This document shows, piece after piece, positions 42,124 through 50,964 of a stretch of 64,000 nucleotides of DNA (the stretch's first letter is position 1; every line of letters starts with the position of its first letter). The notes beneath the pieces were generated by a model. The model was not told the origin of the DNA and ran no database searches. It was given only the letters and a program-made list of their open reading frames with translations. The DNA comes from Spirochaetales bacterium (GTDB taxonomy: Bacteria > Spirochaetota > Spirochaetia > UBA9216). The position numbers were made by a program, and so were the translations under genes. The DNA lies in the NCBI GenBank assembly GCA_016839055.1, contig JAEKNX010000008.1:62001-126000 (forward strand). Direction: 5' to 3'.

Positions 42124-43854
42124 TCAATCGCCGTCGCCGTATTGTGTTATTTTAAAGAATTCTTCGCTGCAGGCCGTGAATGCGTCAACAATATCAGGAT
42201 CAAAATGTATGCCGCGTTCATCAAGAATCATTTTTTCGGCTTCCTCATGGCTAAATGCATGCTTATAGGGTCGTTCACTTATAAGTGCGTCATACACATC
42301 AGCAAGAGCCACTATCCGGGCCGAGAGAGGAATATTCCTGCCTATCAGCCCCTCCGGATAGCCAGAGCCGTCCCATTTCTCGTGATGATAGGAGGCGACT
42401 TCCTTACCAATTGTCAGGAAGGATTTATGGCCGACATCATCATCAATAACACTCAGCGCGTGACCGCCCATTATCGAGTGGTTTTTCATTATCTCGAATT
42501 CTTTCTCAGAAAGTTTTCCAGCCTTAAGAAGGATTGAATCCTCAATACCTACCTTTCCGATATCATGAAGTATTGACGACATTGACAGGTCTTCAATATA
42601 TTCATCAGTTATATAGGAGGAATATTCCGGAAGCTTTTTCAGCGCGGTTGCCAGTACTTTTGTATAGAGTTTAATCCGGTCAAGATGCTCTCCGGTGCAG
42701 TGATCCCGGAATTCGGTGAGTTTTGCAAAGCCCATTATCGCCGCGGCCTGGGTTTCCTTTAGCTGAAAGAATGAATCCTCGAGCTGTTTCTCCAGCCTAA
42801 TTCTGGTAGTAAGATCCTTCTCAAGGACAAAGAGGGCGAACATTCCCTCACCGCTGAGCTCAACCATGTAGTAGGTAACATAGGTATAGAGCTGCTCTCC
42901 GTTCTGCTTAGTACGGGGCACCCCAATTTCAATGTATTTACCGCCGTTCTTTCGAGTAAGCTCTATAAGTTCAAGAATTGTCGGACGATCCGCGCCGGTT
43001 GAAAAATATTTATCATATTTTTCACCCAGAACTTCCACCCTCGAATACTCATACAGACCCTCCGCGGCTGAATTCATGTTAACAATACCTCCGAGTTCAT
43101 CAACAATGACGATTGAAGAGGTGAAATTCTCAAATAACCTGTTATAATTTGTCTGGCTGACTTCCAGCTGGGCTTTCAGGAGATCTTCTCTGGACAGATC
43201 ATTATAATGGGCGGTAAATCCGGAAAGTTCATATTTTTCATTAAAATGAGGCCATATTGTTTCATAAAATTTCCGGGTTCCGCCGCCAAGAGTCTTCAGA
43301 GATGTAACCTGGGACAGACACCCCTTCGATGAGACCAGCTCCCTGACCCTGAAAATAAAGGAGCCTTTATCACTATACAGCTCTCCGGAGGTCTTAATAC
43401 TATTTCTTGTCCAGCCAAGGAGCTTCGTTACCGCCGGATTAGCCGTTATAATATTACCTTTGATATCAAAAGACACGACCGGATCAGGAAGATTATAATA
43501 AAGATGCTTATAAACACTTCCGGTCCAGGCCGCCAGCTCCCGCTCTTTATGTTTCTGAATCTTTACCAGCAGATATTCGTTGTCTTTACCCTGCCGAACA
43601 TAAGAATATTTTAGTTTACGTTCTGCAGCGTCTCTGTCTTTGATATGGAAGGTGTGTTCCAGGGCTCCCCCGTTATCAAACTTGAAAGATGAAAGAAAGT
43701 CTTCCTGATTATTTAAGATGTCGGAGATATCCCGGCCAACCAGTTCGGTACAGCGTTCATTGACGAAATTTATTCTTCCATCGTCATTTATCAGAAACAG
43801 TCCATCGGCTGAGTTCTCAAATATTCTGATGTAAAACTCAAGGTTATTCAACAT
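42124..43854 (-). CDS. PAS-HD-GYP protein, probable c-di-GMP phosphodiesterase
   Basis: A 576-residue cytosolic protein. There are three PAS-like domains (about 5-100, 115-220 and 235-355), for example 'IFENSADGLFLINDDGRINFVNERCTELVGRDISDIL' and 'VIVDELGGIVNMNSAAEGLYEYSRVEVLGEKYDKYF'. An HD-GYP domain follows (about 375-560). Metal and signature residues are intact: 'EHLDRIKLY', 'SSILHDIGKVGIEDSILLKAGKLSEKEFEIMKNHS' and 'SYHHEKWDGSGYPEGLIGRNIPLSARIVALADVYDAL'. Characterised HD-GYP proteins hydrolyse c-di-GMP. 'DGSGYPEG' is the expected form of the GYP motif. It is the last gene of the signalling run before ptsN. Confidence 0.92.
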   Translation of the reverse strand: MLNNLEFYIRIFENSADGLFLINDDGRINFVNERCTELVGRDISDILNNQEDFLSSFKFDNGGALEHTFHIKDRDAAERKLKYSYVRQGKDNEYLLVKIQKHKERELAAWTGSVYKHLYYNLPDPVVSFDIKGNIITANPAVTKLLGWTRNSIKTSGELYSDKGSFIFRVRELVSSKGCLSQVTSLKTLGGGTRKFYETIWPHFNEKYELSGFTAHYNDLSREDLLKAQLEVSQTNYNRLFENFTSSIVIVDELGGIVNMNSAAEGLYEYSRVEVLGEKYDKYFSTGADRPTILELIELTRKNGGKYIEIGVPRTKQNGEQLYTYVTYYMVELSGEGMFALFVLEKDLTTRIRLEKQLEDSFFQLKETQAAAIMGFAKLTEFRDHCTGEHLDRIKLYTKVLATALKKLPEYSSYITDEYIEDLSMSSILHDIGKVGIEDSILLKAGKLSEKEFEIMKNHSIMGGHALSVIDDDVGHKSFLTIGKEVASYHHEKWDGSGYPEGLIGRNIPLSARIVALADVYDALISERPYKHAFSHEEAEKMILDERGIHFDPDIVDAFTACSEEFFKITQYGDGD

Positions 43855-43891
43855 ATGCTATTTTTCCTGCCCCATCCGGTTTATTCTTTCT

Positions 43892-45211
43892 TTAGTTATT
43901 CCCTAATTTTTTTATTTTATCAGTCAACTGCGCGTTCTGCTCATTAGATCTGGCAAGTCTCCGGGCAAGCAACCTCGAGAGAAAAATCCCGTAATAAGGA
44001 TAATCCCGTACAAGAGTCACAAATGCCTTCCTGGATATTTTGATGAGCTTGCCGTTATCAGCAGCTTTTATAGTTCCGTTTCTCTTGTTGCTGAGGAGAA
44101 ATGACATTTCGCCCATGAAGATATCATTCTGATTAAGCTGCCCGACCCTCTTTCTCCTGTGGTACACATAGTATTTTCCAGAGATGATGTAATAAAGATA
44201 GTCGCTCTCCTCTCCTTCACGGAAGATAATCTCGCCGCGTTTCACCTCAACAATCTCTTCCTTCCTGAACCGGAGAGGAAAAGGCTGCTGATCCTGCTCT
44301 TCATTTTCAATAACAAGGGTGACCTGATTTCCTTTTTTATTATAGTAGATCTCTTTTGAAAGATGACGTGCCATCCTTATGCCGCGGCCGTGCAGCGAAA
44401 ACTCATCCTGCATCTTTAAGGTCTCATTTAATTCAGCTACATCGAAACCGGACCCTTCGTCCCTGATGATGTATTTTGTAAAGTCGTTATGAATCTCCCA
44501 CTCCATGTGGACCTGCTTTGCGGATATTTTCCTATTCTTACACTTCTCGGCCACAAGCTCAACAACACTCCCGCCGTTTTCCATGAACTCGGTTTTCTCA
44601 TCATAGCTTACTTCGCAGTTGCCGTGCTCAATTCCATTTACAATAAGCTCCGCAAGTGCGAGCTGGAGATGCATTTTCTTATCCGGACTTATCTTTCCCG
44701 ATTGGGACAGACTCGTGGCCGCAATACCTGCATAAATAGGCACAGCAAGGATATCATTTGAAATAGAAAACGAACCTGATGAGCTTTCCATAATTTTTGA
44801 CGCGAATCCGCGCTGAAATATTATCTGATAATTATCACGAATAATCTCGATACTCTTCATAAGGTGCGATCTTATCCGGTAAGCATTAAGAAGAGTAAGC
44901 ACATTAACTTCCTTAAGCTTCAAAAGGAGATCATCTTCATCGATGTCATCCTGATCATAAAGACCGATAACTCCAAAATAATGAAGCCAGGCGTCATCCT
45001 CGAGTCTTGTTATCAGGGATTCTATAGGTATTTCAGGATCCGAAAAATTGATCACGACAATCTCAGGCAGTTCATAGTTGATGAATTCATATATTTCATC
45101 TTCATGGGTAATAAATACCAGCTTGTACGCCTTCTCATCCCAATGCTCATAGGCCTGTTCGATTGTCCTGTTCAGCTTTTTATCTGAACTGATGATTCCT
45201 AAAACTTTCAT
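43892..45211 (-). CDS. Pseudo-receiver / RsbW-like ATPase / cyclic-nucleotide-binding protein
   Basis: A 439-residue soluble three-domain protein. The N-terminal receiver-like domain (about 1-120) has 'EIVVINFSD', where the phosphoacceptor Asp is Asn, so it is not expected to be phosphorylated. A HATPase_c domain (about 165-300) has the N box 'LALAELIVNGIEHGN', 'IIRDEGSGFD' and 'HGRGIRMAR', closest to anti-sigma kinases such as RsbW. The C-terminal cNMP-binding domain (about 315-420) has 'GEIIFREGEESDYLYYIISGKYYVY' and 'FMGEMSFLLSNKRNGTIKA', a modified phosphate-binding cassette. A protein kinase gated by cAMP is an inference. Gene spacing suggests the same transcript as the flanking HD-GYP genes. 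Confidence 0.85.
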   Translation of the reverse strand: MKVLGIISSDKKLNRTIEQAYEHWDEKAYKLVFITHEDEIYEFINYELPEIVVINFSDPEIPIESLITRLEDDAWLHYFGVIGLYDQDDIDEDDLLLKLKEVNVLTLLNAYRIRSHLMKSIEIIRDNYQIIFQRGFASKIMESSSGSFSISNDILAVPIYAGIAATSLSQSGKISPDKKMHLQLALAELIVNGIEHGNCEVSYDEKTEFMENGGSVVELVAEKCKNRKISAKQVHMEWEIHNDFTKYIIRDEGSGFDVAELNETLKMQDEFSLHGRGIRMARHLSKEIYYNKKGNQVTLVIENEEQDQQPFPLRFRKEEIVEVKRGEIIFREGEESDYLYYIISGKYYVYHRRKRVGQLNQNDIFMGEMSFLLSNKRNGTIKAADNGKLIKISRKAFVTLVRDYPYYGIFLSRLLARRLARSNEQNAQLTDKIKKLGNN

Positions 45212-45224
45212 ATTGCTTCAACCT

Positions 45225-47093
45225 TTAAATTTCCTGATTTTCCGTGCCGGTTTCATATATCCGACTCTTTATAAAAATGTCAACTATATCTCCATCAAGA
45301 TGATTAGCCTCGGCTTCTTCCCTTATAATTTCAAGGGCTATGTCGGAGGATAGCGCTTTTTTGTACGGCCTGTCATTTGCAGTCAGCGCATCATAAATAT
45401 CGGCTACAGCCATTATCCTTGACTGGAGGCTCAAGTCACGGGCTCCGATTCCATCAGGGTATCCGGTTCCATCGAGCCGTTCATGATGTCCCCTTGCAAT
45501 CCCCGGGAGCCCTTTCAAACTGCTTGTCCATGGAATGTTCTGAAGAAAATCTTGCGAATGAACAACATGAGACTCTATCTCTTCTCGCTCAGATGCTGTA
45601 AGGCTTCCCTTATTGATACTGAGAAGCTCTAACTCATAGTCTGTAAGCCAGGTGCCAATACTGCCGTCAGGAGCAGTATAGATTCTCCCATGGTACTCTT
45701 CCAGGCTTGAGGCAGGATTCTCGATATTCATACTAGGTTCATCTGAGGCGCTTATTATGGAAAGGGCTTCATCAATTTCCCTTATCTCATCCTGGTACTT
45801 CTGTTCATCCTGGTTGAGAGCATATTCGAGTTCGGCGCATTTTCTAATATAGGCAAACCTCATCTTCAGCAGTTCAAGCTGTCCCGGATACAGTTTTTTA
45901 GCCTTGACAAGAACCGCCTCCCTGACCCCTACCTTGCCGAAATCATGCAGGAGGCCGGCATAGCGAAACTCCTTGAGTTGGTCATCGGTAAACATTATCC
46001 CGCCGAAGGGTCCGTCATTTTTATCATTGATCGCACGGGCAACCGCCACACTATATCCGGCGACCCTGCTTGAATGACCGCTGGTTGTCGGATCCCGTGA
46101 TTCAATAGCCTTAACCGAAGCGGCGACAAAACCTTCGAAGAGGGTTTCAATTTCATTGTAGAGGATATTATTCTCAAGGGAGACCGCCGCCTGCGAGGCA
46201 AGGGAAAGAACTATATTTTCGTCTTCCCTATCAAAGGGCTCAACATATTTCACAACATCTTCCATAGTCTCCAGAATAGTTGAAAAACTTTTTTTTCGGT
46301 TTATAAGCTGGATAACCCCAATGATGTTTTCGAGATGATCAACCATCGGAACAGTCAGCATGCTGCGGCTGCTGTATTCTGTTGCTACATCATAGCTCTT
46401 ATTGAAATTATAAGGCTCCGATTCCGCAATTTGATAAACATCAGGAATATTGAGAATCTTGGAAGTTACCGCGACATATCCGGCAATTGATTTTGTATTC
46501 AGCGACATCCGAAACTCGGTGAAGTCACTCGGATTCGAATCGTTATGAGCTATCTTAAAAAGAAGGTTCTGCTCACCGGTACCGTCGATCTTTTCTATGA
46601 GATACAGACTCCCGGCATCAGCCCTTGTTATCTGACGTATCTTATACAGGATGTCATTCAAGAGCTTATTATTGTCCCGTTCAGCCGACAAGGCTATTCC
46701 GATAGACAGCAGTTCATTATTCAGATTGTTTGCTTTAAGATACTCTCTTTGCAGTCTGAGAGTCTTTTCAAGACATTTGACTGAGCGAAGCAGGATGTCG
46801 GGATCATCGCCGCATAGACTATTAAACACCAGCGGATCATTCAGTATTTCAGTAGGACAATTATCATCGACAATAATGAGAACCGAGCCTTCAACAACCT
46901 TGAGTTTTCTAAACAGCTCTCTCTGTTCTCTGAAAAAAAACCATCCGCATAGATACCCGCTGAAGGCAGAGAGTTCTCTATCCGAAGAACCGGAAACAGG
47001 ATCAAGCAGTCTTATTTCAAAGTACTCCTGTATCGCGGAATCAGGTAGAATTTCGGGGACATCCGGAGCTTTATAAAGGACCAACCTCGTCAT
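45225..47093 (-). CDS. GAF-HD-GYP protein, probable c-di-GMP phosphodiesterase
   Basis: A 622-residue protein. An N-terminal receiver-like or linker part (about 1-110) is followed by a GAF domain (about 125-310, 'LLNDILYKIRQITRADAGSLYLIEK'...'SRSMLTVPMVDHLENIIGVIQLINRK') and an HD-GYP domain (about 325-610). 'TSGHSSRVAGYSVAVARAI', 'LLHDFGKVGVREAVLVKAKKLY' and 'GHHERLDGTGYPDGIGARDLSLQSRIMAVADIYDALTANDRPYKKAL' keep the metal ligands and GYP motif. Between the HD and the HH part there is an extra helical insert of roughly 110 residues ('LNQDEQKYQDEIREIDEALSII'). Its start overlaps the end of the transglutaminase gene by 23 bases, so translation is coupled. Confidence 0.91.
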   Translation of the reverse strand: MTRLVLYKAPDVPEILPDSAIQEYFEIRLLDPVSGSSDRELSAFSGYLCGWFFFREQRELFRKLKVVEGSVLIIVDDNCPTEILNDPLVFNSLCGDDPDILLRSVKCLEKTLRLQREYLKANNLNNELLSIGIALSAERDNNKLLNDILYKIRQITRADAGSLYLIEKIDGTGEQNLLFKIAHNDSNPSDFTEFRMSLNTKSIAGYVAVTSKILNIPDVYQIAESEPYNFNKSYDVATEYSSRSMLTVPMVDHLENIIGVIQLINRKKSFSTILETMEDVVKYVEPFDREDENIVLSLASQAAVSLENNILYNEIETLFEGFVAASVKAIESRDPTTSGHSSRVAGYSVAVARAINDKNDGPFGGIMFTDDQLKEFRYAGLLHDFGKVGVREAVLVKAKKLYPGQLELLKMRFAYIRKCAELEYALNQDEQKYQDEIREIDEALSIISASDEPSMNIENPASSLEEYHGRIYTAPDGSIGTWLTDYELELLSINKGSLTASEREEIESHVVHSQDFLQNIPWTSSLKGLPGIARGHHERLDGTGYPDGIGARDLSLQSRIMAVADIYDALTANDRPYKKALSSDIALEIIREEAEANHLDGDIVDIFIKSRIYETGTENQEI

Positions 47094-50000
47094 CAGTTAT
47101 ATTAAACAACCTCTTTTTTAATTCAGCAGTAAACGCTGAAGCTTTTTGAGGAGAATTCAGTCTGCCGGCAACCGGGACAGAAATAAGAACCTCACCAGTT
47201 TCAAGATCCTGAACAGAATACAGAATAACCTCTTCCTGATTATCGGCAGCTGCAAGCTTATATCTGTAACTAATATCCTGATTATTTGGTAAAATATCGA
47301 ATCCTCCGCGCCTAAGCGCGAACCTGAGAAAAAAGCCGCAACCGTCATCAATGGCTATTGGAAACTCAATTCCCTCTCTGATAAATACTCCTGGATTTAT
47401 GCGGTAAAGAGCCTCAGACGCCTGGCGGGCAGCCGCATCTGCTCCTGCCTTCCGGTACAGAAGCGCAAGCTCGGTCAGAGCTTCGGAGGTAAACCGCCTC
47501 TCCCATTCAGGATCAAGCAGTTCCACGGCTTCAGACAAGAGAAGGATATCGCCCGACAGCCGGCCTTCTTCAAGCAGATACGCGCCCTTGGCCGAGGGGG
47601 CGGCCGCGACTTCAATTTCTTTAGCACGGGATAGATATTTAACTGCCGGTTCCGGATAATCCTCATTCGCAACATAAAACGCCCAGGCCGAATCAAGGCT
47701 GTTTCCTTCCTCGGCATTGGACAGTCCAACATCAAACGAGGCCCTTCGATACCTTCGGTTATGATACCACTCGAGACATCGGTACTTAAGCGAGGCGGCA
47801 AGGACCGCTGCCCGCCTAAACCCAAAAACCGGCTCCTTCATCTCTCTCACGGCAAGCCCCGAATATATCTCCGAAAGCAGCCGGTCCACTTCCATCCCGT
47901 GCCGCCCCGGATCAACACCGAAATAATACATCCAGGAATCATCATCCCGCTTCTGAACGTTCCTGATATGGGCGAGAGCATTGTCGAGCATCCCGAAGTT
48001 CAAATAGAGATCGGCCAACCCCATCAGGGCCAGCGGCGTTGAATCCATAATATAAGCCTGCTGATAGTTCGTAAACGCCGAATCAAAATCAAGCCTGCCA
48101 AGGTAGAGTTCAGCCCTGGCAATATAGCCGGGAGCCCGTTCTCCAGCTTCAATTGATTTGTTTGTATAGTCGAGAGCTTTCTCATAATTATAAAAACCAT
48201 GCTCAAGAAGCGACAGATTATAGTATGAAACCGAAGCGAAGTAATCCCATCCCTTTTCAAGCGCGAATTCTATAGAATCGAGATAGTACTTTTCGGCATT
48301 CTGATAATCATATTTTCCCGAGTATACGGTGCCCAGAGTCATGCTGAAAATAGGCGAATTCTTAAAATTGCCTAGAGCATCAAGAAGAAGCTCTTCTGCC
48401 TCATCAAGCCGGTAAGTCTTGAAATACATCCACCCCAGATCTGCAATTGCCTCGAAATTATCGGGCTCCAGCTCCAGAAGCCTTTCGAGGGAAGAAATGG
48501 AGTCTTCATCGAGATTGAGGAGCCCCTCAGAGACCGATTTGCTATAAAGAACCTCGCAATCTTCGGCGTTCAAGGCGAGAGCCCTTCCATACTGCTCTAC
48601 TGCCAGATTATAGAGTTCACGGTCAGCATAGAGATCTCCCGCGGCTTTTTTCAGTTCCCAGTTCTCGGGAAAAGAAGCAATTCCCTCATTTAGAAGCCGC
48701 AGCGCCTCTGAATGATTTTCCGAATCCTGCTCACGTGAAGCGGCTTCAAGATACCATGCAGCATCAGGCTCGGGAGTCTCGGCTTCGAGCGCAATCGAAC
48801 CACAGAAAAAAAGAATTGAAACAAAAAGAAAGAGCCCCGCCCCTCTGCCGAGGACAGGCTTAAAACCGAAGGCAGCCAGCGGAAAAATAAAGATCAGCAG
48901 CCTCTTTGCCGGGGGCAGCTTCGAATAATTCCCCCGAAGAGCCTTCCAGGCCCCTTCAGCCCTCTCGAGAAGGGAGGCGGAACAATCGCGAGAAAAAACT
49001 GATTCAAGATAGCATTCCGCAATTTCTCTCATCCCCCGGAGAAAATCGGCGTCAACCCTTGTTCCATGCTCGAGAATACTCTCGCCCTTCCGTCTTTTAA
49101 ATCCGAATCCGGCGGCCAGACGGAGGGATCGATGATACAGTTTCTTGATCTTTCCGGAACTTCCCACAGCCGGACGCGTCATCCAGCCCGATAGATGATA
49201 AATAATCAGAAATAATAAATAACCGGCAGGAAGAATCAGATACCAGTTTCGAAGAATAACTTCTCCGGCCTTCTTCACCCGCGACATCATGGAAACATTC
49301 TCCTGAAGGACTCCACCATCACCTGCTGACGGCTCTATCGAATAATCATTGGAGATTATCTCCTCGACGAGATCGGCATATTCACTACTGTCAAGCGGGG
49401 CAAATTCCAAATCTTCGCCCGGCGCGACCCTCTCCGATGTAGGGTCGAATTCCACCCATCCAAAACCTTCAAACGGAACCTCCACCCAGGCATGGGCCAT
49501 ATCCTCTCTCACGGGGTAGACTCCGAGAATTCCACTCTCAGGATCGATGAAGAATCCGGCGGCTACCCTTGCGGGAATCCCCAGACTCCGGCACATCAAA
49601 GTCATTGAAAAAGCAAAGTAGGAACAGTAGCCCTTCTTACTCTCAAATAGAAAATAATCAAGCTGATTTCCGTCCCGGGCAACCCCCGGCTTGAGTGAAT
49701 AGAAATACTTATCCTTGAGGTAGAACATTATTGCTATCACCTTGTCATAATAATTATCAAGCCCCAGGGTGATTTCCTCCGCGAGGGTCTTCAGCCGTCC
49801 GGCTTCCCCGTAATCGGTGTAATAATCATAGAGATCAGGTGCTAACTTTGGCATCTTCGCATCGGAGAGTTCCCAAGAAGGAAGCTCAACTGATTCAGAG
49901 ATGACCCTGTAGTTTCTGATGAAGGAAGATTCATTCCAGTTAGTCAGTGGAACAATCTCAACCGGATAATTCATGGCAATCAATGCCGAAGGATCAAAGT

Positions 50001-50964
50001 TCTTTATGAAATATTCCTGCTCAGATGCGACCCGGTTAGGATAGCGCACCGCTCCGGTTTTAACCGGCCGTTCCGGAACGGTCAGTAACTGAGGCGCCTC
50101 TCCGGGCCCCTCTTCTATAAAAAAACCCCTCTCCCGGCGGTAACCGGAGAGATAAAAACGCCGCAGATAGACCGAATTCAGATAGCCTTGATTCCTGAGC
50201 AGCAGAACGAGGTCATTGTTCATCGAAATTTCACTCTCAAGTTTCACATAATCCGAGAAGTCGAACCGCAGCAGCGTAGGCTTCATCAGACCGCCCCCCT
50301 CTTTTGAGGCACCTTCAGAATATCTACCGAAAAAAAGAAAAAGAATCAGCAGAAGAACAGAGATTATAATCCCGGCAAAAAGAGCTATGCTCCGTCTTTG
50401 CCCAGGCATTTTCCCAAGGCAGGCCCCGCCGGTGATTAAAACAAAAAGCTCGAGGATCACAAACAGGAAACAAAACAGGGCAAAATAACCCGGATGGGGG
50501 AAAAGACTGATATCATAGCCGCCCTGCTTCCACAGGAGAAGTCCAAAAACAACAGCGTTTATCAGAACTTCAACTGAAGATGCTCCGGGCCTTCGAACAG
50601 CTATAAAATTCATCATTACAACTAATACAAGCGGCAGCAGCAGCGGAAAGAATCCGGAATCAAATAGAAAATACTGAAAATCGAGAAGCGGAAAATTCAT
50701 CGAGGATGAAAACAACCGGAACACAAGAAATGCCAGGCCGCGGACAAGCGCCGCCCCTCCTATTGCCGCGGCAGCGGCCCATATCATCTTGAGACCGCTT
50801 CGGGCAAGAATAAAACCTGCCGCGGCGGCCGCGGCAAAACCCACGGCCGCGTAGAGCATCGTAAATGTATCAGATAAGTATCTATAAATAATAAACAGGA
50901 TTACACCTTCGGCGGCCAGTCTCAGAAGGGAATGGACCGCCCCCACCCTAGGTGATAAACGCAT
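47071..50964 (-). CDS. Transglutaminase-TPR membrane protein (TgpA-like)
   Basis: A 1297-residue protein from the ATG at 50964, which has a perfect AGGAGGT upstream; the track start at 50973 lies inside that site. Order: about six N-terminal helices (1-215), an extracytoplasmic region, a transglutaminase core with Cys about 447 ('SKKGYCSYFAFSMTLMCRSLGIPARVAAGF'), His about 491 and Asp about 507 ('MAHAWVEVPFEGFGWVEFDPT'), a helix (about 575-595), a DUF4129-like stretch, a further helix or signal-like segment (about 710-730), and then many TPR repeats ('NWELKKAAGDLYADRELYNLAVEQYGRALALNAED'). MoxR-DUF58-transglutaminase clusters are common; the fused TPR half of about 550 residues is unusual. 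Confidence 0.9.
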   Translation of the reverse strand: MRLSPRVGAVHSLLRLAAEGVILFIIYRYLSDTFTMLYAAVGFAAAAAAGFILARSGLKMIWAAAAAIGGAALVRGLAFLVFRLFSSSMNFPLLDFQYFLFDSGFFPLLLPLVLVVMMNFIAVRRPGASSVEVLINAVVFGLLLWKQGGYDISLFPHPGYFALFCFLFVILELFVLITGGACLGKMPGQRRSIALFAGIIISVLLLILFLFFGRYSEGASKEGGGLMKPTLLRFDFSDYVKLESEISMNNDLVLLLRNQGYLNSVYLRRFYLSGYRRERGFFIEEGPGEAPQLLTVPERPVKTGAVRYPNRVASEQEYFIKNFDPSALIAMNYPVEIVPLTNWNESSFIRNYRVISESVELPSWELSDAKMPKLAPDLYDYYTDYGEAGRLKTLAEEITLGLDNYYDKVIAIMFYLKDKYFYSLKPGVARDGNQLDYFLFESKKGYCSYFAFSMTLMCRSLGIPARVAAGFFIDPESGILGVYPVREDMAHAWVEVPFEGFGWVEFDPTSERVAPGEDLEFAPLDSSEYADLVEEIISNDYSIEPSAGDGGVLQENVSMMSRVKKAGEVILRNWYLILPAGYLLFLIIYHLSGWMTRPAVGSSGKIKKLYHRSLRLAAGFGFKRRKGESILEHGTRVDADFLRGMREIAECYLESVFSRDCSASLLERAEGAWKALRGNYSKLPPAKRLLIFIFPLAAFGFKPVLGRGAGLFLFVSILFFCGSIALEAETPEPDAAWYLEAASREQDSENHSEALRLLNEGIASFPENWELKKAAGDLYADRELYNLAVEQYGRALALNAEDCEVLYSKSVSEGLLNLDEDSISSLERLLELEPDNFEAIADLGWMYFKTYRLDEAEELLLDALGNFKNSPIFSMTLGTVYSGKYDYQNAEKYYLDSIEFALEKGWDYFASVSYYNLSLLEHGFYNYEKALDYTNKSIEAGERAPGYIARAELYLGRLDFDSAFTNYQQAYIMDSTPLALMGLADLYLNFGMLDNALAHIRNVQKRDDDSWMYYFGVDPGRHGMEVDRLLSEIYSGLAVREMKEPVFGFRRAAVLAASLKYRCLEWYHNRRYRRASFDVGLSNAEEGNSLDSAWAFYVANEDYPEPAVKYLSRAKEIEVAAAPSAKGAYLLEEGRLSGDILLLSEAVELLDPEWERRFTSEALTELALLYRKAGADAAARQASEALYRINPGVFIREGIEFPIAIDDGCGFFLRFALRRGGFDILPNNQDISYRYKLAAADNQEEVILYSVQDLETGEVLISVPVAGRLNSPQKASAFTAELKKRLFNITDDEVGPL

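Noticed and set aside
41628-42155. 175-codon plus-strand ORF opposite the EIIA gene
   Set aside because: Antisense to a well-supported EIIA domain with a good promoter; low-complexity composition.
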